DNA from: Dehalococcoidia bacterium
GTDB taxonomy: Bacteria; Chloroflexota; Dehalococcoidia; JACQUA01
NCBI GenBank assembly: GCA_030689845.1
Contig: JAUYHV010000180.1
Coordinates: 1 to 17,037 of the forward strand
Length of the DNA: 17,037 bases
Direction of reading: 5' to 3'
The position numbers and the translations under genes are program-made. Numbering within the stretch: the first letter of the stretch is position 1; every line of letters begins with the position of its first letter. Of this stretch, positions 5,943-13,745 are shown piece after piece. The notes beneath the pieces are model-generated. The model was not told the origin of the DNA. It ran no database searches and saw nothing but the letters and a program-made list of their open reading frames with translations.

Positions 5943-6629
5943 ATGGAAGAAATAGGCGCTGCCTTTGTCACGGCACTAAAGCTGATTATTACCGGCGACC
6001 CGGAAGTGCTTTCCATAACACTGAGAAGCATAATAATATCCGGAAGCGCAACAATTCTGTCTGCCCTGATTTTCATTCCGGCGGGCAGCGCCGTTTTCTT
6101 TTCTGAATTCCCGGGGAAAAAAGGCCTGGTAAATCTCATCAACACCCTGTTCAGTGTACCTACCGTTTTCGTGGGTCTGGTGGTATTTATAGCCATATCG
6201 AGGTCCGGGCCGCTGGGTGGACTGGGGCTTCTTTTTACTCCTGGGGCAATGGTCACAGCCCAGGCTTTATTGATTTCACCCGTAATAACCGGGTTGAGTA
6301 TATCTGCCCTCAGCGGTGTAAGACCGGAAATAAAAGACACGGCCTTATCCCTGGGGGCCTCCCGTGTACAGATTGCAATAACCATGCTGCGGGAGGTGCG
6401 ATATGCCATGGCCGTAGTTGTACTGGCAGGCTTCGGACGGGCTATTTCCGAAGTCGGAGCCGGAATAATGGTCGGCGGCAATATCCGGGGCTATACCCGT
6501 ACCCTGACAACCGCCATGTCACTGGAAACCTCCATGGGTAATATAGAATTTTCCATGGCGCTGGGAATAATCCTTATCACCATAGCCCTTTTCGTGAGCA
6601 TTATCGTCTACAGGTTGCAGCGTCTGTAA
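5943..6629 (+). CDS. tupB: Tungstate ABC transporter, permease
   Basis: A 228-residue integral membrane protein with about five hydrophobic segments. The cytoplasmic coupling loop is visible at ALSLGASRVQIAITMLREVR, continuing into AVVVLAGFGRAISEVGAG, the EAA-type motif of binding-protein-dependent permeases. The FSVPTVFVGLVVF region is typical of the TupB/ModB-like group. It forms the homodimeric channel through which TupC drives tungstate into the cell. It begins 19 nt after tupA, with AAGGA (5926-5930) as a modest ribosome-binding site, and ends 6 nt before tupC. No disruption is seen. Confidence 0.9.
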   Translation: MEEIGAAFVTALKLIITGDPEVLSITLRSIIISGSATILSALIFIPAGSAVFFSEFPGKKGLVNLINTLFSVPTVFVGLVVFIAISRSGPLGGLGLLFTPGAMVTAQALLISPVITGLSISALSGVRPEIKDTALSLGASRVQIAITMLREVRYAMAVVVLAGFGRAISEVGAGIMVGGNIRGYTRTLTTAMSLETSMGNIEFSMALGIILITIALFVSIIVYRLQRL

Positions 6630-6635
6630 AAAGCG

Positions 6636-7706
6636 ATGATAAATATCAGGCAGCTAAACAAGTTTTACGGCGGACGGCAAATATTGCGGGATATCAACCT
6701 CAATATCGATGCGGAAGAGGTATTTTCCTTTATCGGGCCCAGCGGCGCAGGCAAAACCACCCTTTTACGCCTTATCGACCTTCTGGAAAGGCCCACTTCG
6801 GGAACGATACTTTATAAAGGTGTGAATACCGCGGCCTCCGAAAATATCAGGATCGAAACCCGGAGAAAAATGGCTATGGTTTTCCAGAGGCCGGCAATGT
6901 TCGGGGCCAGCGTCTTCGACAACGTCGCTTACGGGCTGAAAGTCCGTGGAGAAAAAAATCCTCGCCTGGCGGACAGGGTTGGCAAAGCCATTCAGGATGT
7001 CGGCCTGGCAGGTTATGAGGAACAGGATGCCCGGACCCTTTCGGGAGGCGAGATACAAAGGGTAGCCCTGGCCCGCGCCCTGGTTATCAGTCCCGAGGTG
7101 TTGCTCCTCGATGAACCCACGGCAAACCTCGACCCCGTCTCCACGGTAACCATTGAGAAACTCATAATGAAAATAATCGGGGAAATGAACATCACGGTGA
7201 TAATGAGCACCCATGACATGGCCCAGGGGCAGCGCCTCGCCGGTAAAATAGCCGTCATGATGGAAGGACGGATTCTCCAGACGGGAGATCCCGGCCTCGT
7301 TTTCAATAAGCCGGAGAACCATCTTGTAGCCCGCTTTGTCGGTGTTGAAAATATCTTCGAGGGCAACATATCTTCCAACTCGGACGGCCTGGTCAACGTC
7401 GCTTTCGGTCCCCACGTTTTAGAGGGAATATCCGACCTTTCCGCCGGGGAAAAGGTGAACATTTTCCTGAGGCCGGAGGAAATAACCCTGACGCCTTCCA
7501 GGACTGCTACCAGCGCCAGGAACTCTTTCCGGGGTGAAATCATGCGTATAAGCCTGAACGGTCCCCTTGCGCGGGTAGAGCTGGACTGCGGGTTCCCCAT
7601 GATTGCCCTGATAACCAGGAGATCCGCGGAGGAATTGAACCTGCAAAAGGGTCAAAACGTGTACGCATCTTTCAAAGCCACCCAGGTCCACATAATAAAA
7701 AGATAG
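6636..7706 (+). CDS. tupC: Tungstate ABC transporter, ATP-binding protein with C-terminal anion-binding domain
   Basis: A 356-residue ATPase. Walker A is GPSGAGKTT (34-42), the Q-loop VFQRPAMF includes Gln84, the signature is LSGGEIQR (135-142), Walker B is VLLLDEPTANLD (155-166), and the switch His193 is in STHDMAQ. After the ATPase domain a C-terminal region (about 230-356) ends in a TOBE/mop-like fold with the pattern FRGEIMRISLNGPLARVELD and ITRRSAEEL. In ModC/WtpC relatives this domain binds the oxyanion and inhibits transport when cytoplasmic anion is plentiful, so feedback inhibition is plausible here. The gene follows tupB by 6 nt with no strong ribosome-binding site, suggesting translational coupling. 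It is the last gene of the tup operon. No clear terminator follows; the hppA promoter begins 27 bp later. Confidence 0.92.
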   Translation: MINIRQLNKFYGGRQILRDINLNIDAEEVFSFIGPSGAGKTTLLRLIDLLERPTSGTILYKGVNTAASENIRIETRRKMAMVFQRPAMFGASVFDNVAYGLKVRGEKNPRLADRVGKAIQDVGLAGYEEQDARTLSGGEIQRVALARALVISPEVLLLDEPTANLDPVSTVTIEKLIMKIIGEMNITVIMSTHDMAQGQRLAGKIAVMMEGRILQTGDPGLVFNKPENHLVARFVGVENIFEGNISSNSDGLVNVAFGPHVLEGISDLSAGEKVNIFLRPEEITLTPSRTATSARNSFRGEIMRISLNGPLARVELDCGFPMIALITRRSAEELNLQKGQNVYASFKATQVHIIKR

Positions 7707-7732
7707 AATATTCCCCGGGTGTGTTTAAAGTA

Positions 7733-7761
7733 TTGACGAACCGCCTTAAAATTGCTACACT
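7733..7761 (+). promoter_or_regulatory. Sigma-70-type promoter of hppA
   Basis: TTGACG (7733-7738), 17 nt, then TACACT (7756-7761). It lies between tupC and hppA, giving a leader of about 100 nt. AAGGAGGA (7853-7860) stands 8 nt before the hppA ATG. hppA can therefore be transcribed independently of the tup riboswitch. Confidence 0.7.
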
Positions 7762-7868
7762 TTACTACTTTTAAATTCCTTTCCTTTCTTTTCAGATTAC
7801 CTTCTAATCTTGCCGCGCAAAATAATATTCGGTAACCCTTAGAATCTTAATTAAGGAGGATACGCCTA

Positions 7869-10004
7869 ATGGGAATAATGTGGGTAGTCCCCATCACCGG
7901 AGTCGTCGCCATCATCTTCGCCCTTTACCTTGCCGTTAACGTACTGAAGAGAGACGCGGGCACGGAAAAGATGCAGGAGATCGGCGGGACGATACTTGAA
8001 GGCGCTATGGCTTTCCTTAAGCGCCAGTACAGCACTATAGGAATTTTATCCCTTGTGGTGGCAGCCCTGGTCGGATGGGTCCTGGGAGGTTTGAGCGGAA
8101 GCCAGGAACTTGAGAGAATCAACATGACCGCCTTTGGTCTTGGCTGGCGCACCAGCGTGGCTTTCCTGGCCGGCGCCTTTTGTTCCAGCATTTCAGGTTT
8201 CATAGGGATGTATATATCGGTTAAATCCAACGTTCGCTGCGCTGCCGCTGCACAAACCGGCGGACTGAGTGAAGCTATCAAAGTAGCCCTGAGGGGCGGA
8301 GCGGTATCGGGTTTTCTTATCGTTTCCCTGAGTCTCCTCGGCGTCACCCTGATGTACTATCTTTACGGCGGCGACCCGGCTATAACCCCTGAATTGATTG
8401 TCGGATTCGGTTTCGGCGCCAGCTTTGTTGCCCTCTTCGCCCAGCTCGGCGGAGGTATTTACACCAAGGCAGCCGACATGGGCGCTGACCTCGTGGGTAA
8501 AGTCGAAGCCGGAATCCCCGAAGACGACCCCCGCAACCCCGCCGTCATTGCCGACCTGGTGGGGGACAACGTGGGAGATTGCGCCGGCCGCGGCGCCGAC
8601 CTTTTCGAATCCACAGCCGCTGAAAATATCGGCGCCATGATACTGGGAATAGCCCTTTATAAGTTCACCGGTAACGTCGCCTGGGTTCTATTTCCCCTGG
8701 TGGTCCGGGCTTTCGGACTTATCGCCAGCATGATAGGAATCATCGCGGTCAGGGGCAAAGAGGGAGAAAATCCCATGACATCCCTGAACCGCGGCTATTT
8801 TGTAGCCATCGGCCTTTCCTTAATAGGTATGTATGTCGGGATTGAGACGACGCTGAACAACTTTTGGCTGTTCCTGGCCGGGGCAGTAGGGATTTTAACC
8901 AGCGTTGTTATCGTATTCGTAACCCAGTATTACACCGAATCGAGCCACCGCCCTGTTCAATCCATTGCCCAGGCTTCACGAACCGGCCCGGCAACCAATA
9001 TTGTTGCCGGTACGGCCGTCGGTTTTGAAACTACCCTGGCCACATCGTTAATAATAGGAGCAGCCCTCCTAATTTCCTACGCCCTGGGTAATTTAACAGG
9101 ACTCGTAGGCGGCGGAGCCTTTGGAACGGCCGTTGCCACAATGGGAATGCTCATGACCTGCCCCTATATTCTCTCCATGGATACCTTCGGGCCGATAACC
9201 GACAATGCCAACGGTATAATTGAAATGGCCGGCATCGGCGGTTCTGTCCGCGCGGTTACAGACAAACTGGACGCGGTTGGCAACACCACCAAGGCCCTCA
9301 CCAAGGGATATGCCATGGTATCGGCCGGCCTGGCGGCTTTCCTGCTTTTCCAGGCTTACCTCGACAGGGTGGGGTTCCTCCGGGGAGAAGCAGCCGACCA
9401 GATTAAGGTAGTTAACCTTGCCAGGGTCGAAGTTTTCGTCGGCGCCCTGCTGGCTGCCATGCTGGTCTACCTCTTCAGTTCCATGGCCATCCGGGCAGTC
9501 GGTAAAACCGCGGGTAAAATCATCGAAGAAGTCCGCCGCCAGTTCAAAGCCGACCCGGGGATCATGGCCGGAACTTCAAGACCCGATTATGCCAGGGCTG
9601 TGGATATCACGGCAAAGGCGGGACTGAGAGAAATGATGGCACCCGGATTACTGGCCGTTGGTCTGCCGATAGCGGTCGGGGTAATATTCAAGTTTATCCC
9701 GGGGTACGATGCGGCCATGACTGTTGCTGCGATACTCATGGTGGGGACCATTACCGGCATAATGATGGCCAGTTTCATGAACAACGGTGGCGGAGCCTGG
9801 GACAATGCCAAGAAAATGATTGAATCAGGCGAGTTCAAAGACGAAGAAGGAAATGTTATTGGGAAAGGCACACCCACACATGCGGCCGCGGTGGTCGGAG
9901 ATACTGTCGGCGACCCCTTCAAGGACACAGCCGGACCGTCACTGCACGTTTTGGTGAAACTCCTCAGCACTATCACCCTCGTTCTTGCCCCCCTGTTTAT
10001 TTAA
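7869..10004 (+). CDS. hppA: Membrane-bound H+-translocating pyrophosphatase, K+-independent type
   Basis: A 711-residue polytopic membrane protein with about 16 hydrophobic segments. It couples hydrolysis of pyrophosphate to cation export. The substrate site shows DMGADLVGKVEAGIPEDD (203-220), then D229, D233, D237 and D244 in the DLVGDNVGDCAGRGADLFES block, GPITDNANGI (441-450), and the C-terminal GDTVGDPFKDTAGPSLH. The sequence GNTTKALTKG has Lys475 and Thr478 where K+-dependent enzymes have Ala and usually Gly, which is the signature of K+-independent H+ pumps. Proton rather than sodium pumping therefore follows from family knowledge. Length is normal for bacteria. It has its own promoter and a strong ribosome-binding site. 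The stop codon lies 5 bp from that of the converging hydrolase gene. In anaerobes this enzyme recovers energy from biosynthetic pyrophosphate. Confidence 0.97.
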   Translation: MGIMWVVPITGVVAIIFALYLAVNVLKRDAGTEKMQEIGGTILEGAMAFLKRQYSTIGILSLVVAALVGWVLGGLSGSQELERINMTAFGLGWRTSVAFLAGAFCSSISGFIGMYISVKSNVRCAAAAQTGGLSEAIKVALRGGAVSGFLIVSLSLLGVTLMYYLYGGDPAITPELIVGFGFGASFVALFAQLGGGIYTKAADMGADLVGKVEAGIPEDDPRNPAVIADLVGDNVGDCAGRGADLFESTAAENIGAMILGIALYKFTGNVAWVLFPLVVRAFGLIASMIGIIAVRGKEGENPMTSLNRGYFVAIGLSLIGMYVGIETTLNNFWLFLAGAVGILTSVVIVFVTQYYTESSHRPVQSIAQASRTGPATNIVAGTAVGFETTLATSLIIGAALLISYALGNLTGLVGGGAFGTAVATMGMLMTCPYILSMDTFGPITDNANGIIEMAGIGGSVRAVTDKLDAVGNTTKALTKGYAMVSAGLAAFLLFQAYLDRVGFLRGEAADQIKVVNLARVEVFVGALLAAMLVYLFSSMAIRAVGKTAGKIIEEVRRQFKADPGIMAGTSRPDYARAVDITAKAGLREMMAPGLLAVGLPIAVGVIFKFIPGYDAAMTVAAILMVGTITGIMMASFMNNGGGAWDNAKKMIESGEFKDEEGNVIGKGTPTHAAAVVGDTVGDPFKDTAGPSLHVLVKLLSTITLVLAPLFI

Positions 10005-10009
10005 AGAAA

Positions 10010-10654
10010 TTAAAACCAGCGAGGACCGGCGCCCCCTAAAAAAGGATTGTGGCGCCGTTCCTCGCCAATGGTACTCCCCGGTCCGTGGCCAGGCCAAACC
10101 TCGGTTTTGTCCGGCAGAACCATCAACTTCTCCTTGATACTTCCCATAAGCTCCTCATAGTTTCCACCGGGCAGGTCCGTCCTGCCGATGCCGAAGTTAA
10201 AGAGGGTATCCCCTGAAAATACAACACCATCCCCAACAAGGCATATTCCGCCACGGCTGTGCCCCGGGGTGTGGACTACTTTCAACGATTCATCACCGAA
10301 TTCTATGGTGTCGCCGTCCTTGAGCGCCCTGTCGGGAGGGGGTGGATTGAACCTGGGTAAGCCGAACATGCTGAGGATGGCAGGAGGTTCATGGCCCATT
10401 CCCGCCGCGTCCCCTTCGTGGATAGCATAATCGCATTTCAGGGCGTCCTTCACCTTCTCTAAAGCCATCATGTGGTCCAGGTGTCCATGGGTGGCCACAA
10501 TCAGGACTATTTTTAACCCTGCCTTCTTTACTTCGGCCAAAATTGTATCTGCTTCCTCGCCCGGGTCTATGATTATCCCTTCCTTTGTTTTTTCAGAACC
10601 GACGATGTAGCAATTCGAGCCGAAAGGGCCCACGGTTAAATTTTTTATTATCAT
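10010..10654 (-). CDS. Metallo-beta-lactamase-fold hydrolase (glyoxalase II-like)
   Basis: A 214-residue cytoplasmic protein. The binuclear metal site is complete: THGHLDH (55-61, His56, His58, Asp60, His61), HTPGH (128-132, His132), SGDT (147-150, Asp149) and WPGHG (187-191, His190). GDTLFNFGIGRTDLPGG matches the YcbL/glyoxalase II-like branch rather than beta-lactamases or RNases. Thioester or other ester hydrolysis is the family expectation; the actual substrate is unknown. There is no long C-terminal glutathione-binding domain, so a strict hydroxyacylglutathione hydrolase is unlikely. The start ATG has GGGGTGA about 4 nt upstream. The gene converges on hppA with a 5-bp gap and appears to be a single-gene unit. 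Confidence 0.88.
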   Translation of the reverse strand: MIIKNLTVGPFGSNCYIVGSEKTKEGIIIDPGEEADTILAEVKKAGLKIVLIVATHGHLDHMMALEKVKDALKCDYAIHEGDAAGMGHEPPAILSMFGLPRFNPPPPDRALKDGDTIEFGDESLKVVHTPGHSRGGICLVGDGVVFSGDTLFNFGIGRTDLPGGNYEELMGSIKEKLMVLPDKTEVWPGHGPGSTIGEERRHNPFLGGAGPRWF

Positions 10655-10671
10655 TTTTCACCCCGATCCTT

Positions 10672-10700
10672 ATTCTTGTATATTTGGCCGTAGCTGTCAA
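10672..10700 (-). promoter_or_regulatory. Possible promoter of the metallo-hydrolase gene
   Basis: On the minus strand, TTGACA (10700-10695), 17 nt, then AAGAAT (10677-10672). The start would fall near 10665, leaving a leader of only about 10 nt that just includes the ribosome-binding site. The -35 is perfect and the -10 matches at four of six positions. Confidence 0.4.
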
Positions 10701-10796
10701 ATACGTTTCAAATAAATGGGTAATGTTATCCAAAGGGATTTTAATAAGATAAAATACGCTTTTGTAAGACTGGGGTCCATCATGAAGCAGATTTGT

Positions 10797-10831
10797 AGGG
10801 TGGGTTTCGCTTCGCTTCACCCACCCTACGC
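10797..10831. repeat. Interspersed palindrome (GTAGGGTGGGT family)
   Basis: GTAGGGTGGGT (10797-10807) and ACCCACCCTAC (10821-10831) form a perfect 11-bp stem around a TTCGCTTCGCTTC loop. On the minus strand it reads as the familiar spurious peptide VGWVKRSETHP, a mark of a widespread intergenic repeat. It lies in the 313-bp gap between the divergent hydrolase and glyS genes, which otherwise holds only putative promoters. Confidence 0.65.
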
Positions 10832-10905
10832 ATTGTATGAGCCGCGAATGGCAACGGCCGGGGGAGTTCACTTTTCAATTTTATTTAACATATCCACACA
10901 GCTTT

Positions 10906-10934
10906 TTGACATTTCCAGGGAAAGCTGGTAATTT
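10906..10934 (+). promoter_or_regulatory. Possible promoter of the glyS-sbcD operon
   Basis: TTGACA (10906-10911), 17 nt, then TAATTT (10929-10934), preceded by TGG as a possible extended -10. Transcription would start near 10941, about 27 nt before the ATG. The -10 is weak. I see no T-box leader, which many Firmicutes glyS genes carry. Confidence 0.4.
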
Positions 10935-10967
10935 TAGCGGAAAGCCTTTTAGATATGGACTGCAACA

Positions 10968-12320
10968 ATGACAGATAAAACATCCCCCGGTAAAGTCGAC
11001 ATGGACAAAATGGTCTCCCTTTGTAAAAGAAGGGGTTATATTTTCCAGAGCAGCGAAATCTACGGAGGTCTGGGAAGCTGCTGGGACTACGGCCCGCTGG
11101 GTGTCGAGCTTAAAAGGAACATTAAGGATGCCTGGTGGAAGACCAACGTGCAGGAAAGGGAGGACATGGTCGGCCTGGACTCGGCTATCATCATGCACCC
11201 CCAGATATGGGTCGCCAGCGGACACGTCGAAGGCTTTAGCGACCCCCTGGTGGAATGCAAGAATTGCCACCTGCGATGGCGCACGGACGCCATTACCGAA
11301 GGAAAATGTTCTTCCTGCGGAGGGGAACTCACCGAGCCGCGCATGTTCAACCTGATGTTCAGGACTTTTATGGGGCCTGTAGAGGAGCAGGCCAGCACCG
11401 TCTACATGCGGCCAGAAACAGCCCAGGGCATATTCGTTAATTTCTCAAATGTGCTGACAACGTCACGGAAAAAACTTCCCTTCGGCATCGCCCAGATAGG
11501 CAAGGCTTTCCGCAACGAGATAACACCGGGCAACTTTATATTCCGCAGCCGCGAGTTCGAGCAGATGGAAATCGAGTATTTCGTTAAACCCGGTAACGAC
11601 GAAAAATGGTTTAACTTCTGGCTTGAAGAAAGGCTCAACTGGTATATAAAGCTCGGTATCGATAAGGACCACCTGAAATTACGCCACCACGGCGAGGACG
11701 AACTGGCCCACTACGCCAGGGACTGCTACGACATCGAATACCTCTTCCCCATGGGTTGGGCTGAACTGGAAGGGATAGCCAACCGGGGGGAATTTGACCT
11801 TCAACGGCACTCCCTGTCAAGCGGGCGTGCCCTGAATTACTTCGATGAAGAGACCGGGCAGAATATCACTCCTTTCGTCATCGAACCGTCGGCAGGGGTT
11901 GACCGCTCTACCCTGGCCTTTTTACTCGATGCTTACGAAGAGGAGCAGGACAAGGAAGGCATCAGGGTCATCCTGCACCTTCACCCTTCACTGGCGCCGG
12001 TAAAAGTTGCGGTGCTGCCCCTTAGCCGGAATGAAAAGCTTGTTCCCCTCTCCCGGGAGATTTGGAGCAGGCTGCGCAGTTCCTGGATGACCCAGTACGA
12101 CGACGCTCAGAGCATAGGGCGGCGTTACAGACGGCAGGACGAAATCGGCACTCCTTTCTGCGTAACCATTGACTTTCAGTCCCTGGAGGACAATGCAGTC
12201 ACCGTCCGTGAAAGGGACTCCATGCAGCAGATAAGGGTACCCATTGACAACCTCAAGGCAGTCATCGCTGCAAAACTCGCGGGAGAAGCCTTTGAGGAAG
12301 CGAACCCAGGCGGAAGTTAA
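10968..12320 (+). CDS. glyS: Glycyl-tRNA synthetase, single-chain (alpha2) type
   Basis: A 450-residue class II aminoacyl-tRNA synthetase that charges tRNA-Gly. YIFQSSEIYGGLGSCWDYGP (24-43) is the family's N-terminal signature. Zinc-type cysteines are C97, C100, C114 and C117 (CKNC and CSSC). Motif 2 is visible in FRNEITPGNFIFRSREFEQM (181-200), motif 3 in GVDRSTLAFLLDAY (310-323). The C-terminal about 110 residues are the anticodon-binding domain (VKVAVLPLSRNEKL onward). This is the archaeal/eukaryote-like dimeric form, not the alpha2-beta2 form. No strong ribosome-binding site precedes ATG 10968. Met12 (11001) is closer to where many relatives begin but also lacks one. The stop codon overlaps the next gene by one base, so translation is probably coupled. 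Confidence 0.96.
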   Translation: MTDKTSPGKVDMDKMVSLCKRRGYIFQSSEIYGGLGSCWDYGPLGVELKRNIKDAWWKTNVQEREDMVGLDSAIIMHPQIWVASGHVEGFSDPLVECKNCHLRWRTDAITEGKCSSCGGELTEPRMFNLMFRTFMGPVEEQASTVYMRPETAQGIFVNFSNVLTTSRKKLPFGIAQIGKAFRNEITPGNFIFRSREFEQMEIEYFVKPGNDEKWFNFWLEERLNWYIKLGIDKDHLKLRHHGEDELAHYARDCYDIEYLFPMGWAELEGIANRGEFDLQRHSLSSGRALNYFDEETGQNITPFVIEPSAGVDRSTLAFLLDAYEEEQDKEGIRVILHLHPSLAPVKVAVLPLSRNEKLVPLSREIWSRLRSSWMTQYDDAQSIGRRYRRQDEIGTPFCVTIDFQSLEDNAVTVRERDSMQQIRVPIDNLKAVIAAKLAGEAFEEANPGGS

Positions 12321-13564
12321 TGATAAAGGTTATCCATCTGGCCGACCTGCATCTCGGCATTGACAGGTACGGCTCGATTAATCCGGAAACAGGATTATCG
12401 CTCCAGGTAGAAGATTTTTTAAAGGCTTTCGACGAAGTCATCGATTATGCCATAAACTGGGGAGCCGACATATTCCTTTTCTGCGGCGATACCTATAAAA
12501 GCCGCGACCCTTCCCAGACCCAGCAGCGGGAGTTTGCCCGCCGCATCGCCCGCCTCGTAAACAACAACATCGCCGTTTTTCTGCTTGTGGGAAACCATGA
12601 CCTGCCCAATGCCAGGGGCCTGGCAAACTCCCTGGAAATATTTCAGACCCTCGGTGTGGGAAACGTCACGGTGGCTTCATCGGCAGGAACTTACAAGGTG
12701 CAAACGGGGCAGGGGCCCGTGCAGATAGTTGCCCTGCCCTGGGCAACCCGCGCCGCTCTCCTCACCAGGGAGGACTTCAAGAATAACACCATAGAAACCC
12801 TGAACAGGGTCATCGAGGGGAAAATTACGAATATCCTGCAGGTTGAGACGGAATCCCTTGACCCCGACCTGCCTTCCATCCTCGCCGGCCACCTCACCCA
12901 CTCCATGGCCGTAGTCGGCAGCGAAAGGGGACTCTATTTAAGCCATGATTACGTGCTGCCAGCCAGCGTCCTGTCCAACCCTGCCTTCGATTACGTTGCC
13001 CTGGGGCACATACACAAGACGCAAAAAATTGAACTGCCCGTTCCTGTGGTTTATGCCGGGAGCCTCCAGCGCATGGACTTCGGGGAAGAAGACCAGGAAA
13101 AGGGGTTTTATACCCTGGAAATAGACCCGGTGGGAAAAAGGGGAGAAAGGCTTAAATCCTATAACTTCGTACCTGTGAACGCCCGGCGTTTCCTTACTAT
13201 CGATGTCAAAGTAGGTCCCGATGATCTCGACCCGACCTCTACGGTAATCAGGCATATTGTCAAACAGGGCGAAGCTGTTAAAGACGCTGTCGTGCGCCTG
13301 AGAATCCACCTCCATTCAGACACGCCCGGAGCTATCAGGGATACGGAAATACGCCATGCCCTCCGGGAGGCCAGGCACATCGCGGCCATCAGCAGGGAAG
13401 TTGAGACAAGGTCGCGGCCCAGGCTGGGCGGCATTTCAGCCGAGGGACTGTCTCCCATAAGTGCCCTCGGGGAGTACATGAAACTTGTAAACATGGAGCC
13501 GGACCGCCGGAAAGTCCTGACGGAATATGCGGAAAAGCTTATTAACGAATGCACTGAGGGCTGA
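12320..13564 (+). CDS. sbcD: SbcD/Mre11-type DNA double-strand break repair nuclease
   Basis: A 414-residue calcineurin-like phosphoesterase. All metal-binding motifs are present: DLHLG (Asp9, His11), GDTY (Asp57), GNHDLP (Asn92, His93, Asp94), GHLTHS (His191) and ALGHIHK (His230, His232). YAGSLQRMDFGEEDQEKGF is the SbcD/Mre11 capping signature. The C-terminal about 130 residues contain the capping domain and a helical tail that usually contacts the SbcC/Rad50 coiled coil. The enzyme would process DNA ends and hairpins as an ATP-dependent exo/endonuclease with SbcC. Its ATG shares a base with the glyS stop codon. The SbcC ATPase gene, usually next to sbcD, does not follow: 181 bp of non-coding sequence and then the 3' end of a convergent gene. 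Confidence 0.93.
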   Translation: MIKVIHLADLHLGIDRYGSINPETGLSLQVEDFLKAFDEVIDYAINWGADIFLFCGDTYKSRDPSQTQQREFARRIARLVNNNIAVFLLVGNHDLPNARGLANSLEIFQTLGVGNVTVASSAGTYKVQTGQGPVQIVALPWATRAALLTREDFKNNTIETLNRVIEGKITNILQVETESLDPDLPSILAGHLTHSMAVVGSERGLYLSHDYVLPASVLSNPAFDYVALGHIHKTQKIELPVPVVYAGSLQRMDFGEEDQEKGFYTLEIDPVGKRGERLKSYNFVPVNARRFLTIDVKVGPDDLDPTSTVIRHIVKQGEAVKDAVVRLRIHLHSDTPGAIRDTEIRHALREARHIAAISREVETRSRPRLGGISAEGLSPISALGEYMKLVNMEPDRRKVLTEYAEKLINECTEG

Positions 13565-13745
13565 GGAGAAGCCTGTCTCCGTGGGCGGGATGGGATTCTG
13601 AATCCGGTTTAGAATAAGAGGAGATTGGCGGCAGAGGCCTCCGTGCCTGAGGGACATGGTTTCCAGGTTTTAATTATTCAGGAAACGGGAAATATTTGCC
13701 TGGGGAACGTCACCTCTTTGAACGCGGATAGTTTGACGATGGCTG

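Noticed and set aside
10655..10967. T-box leader for glyS
   Set aside because: I find no T-box consensus, specifier stem or terminator in this gap, and the predicted start leaves a leader of only about 27 nt.
13565..13580. Small hairpin GGAGA/TCTCC after sbcD as a terminator
   Set aside because: The five-pair stem has no following T-run.
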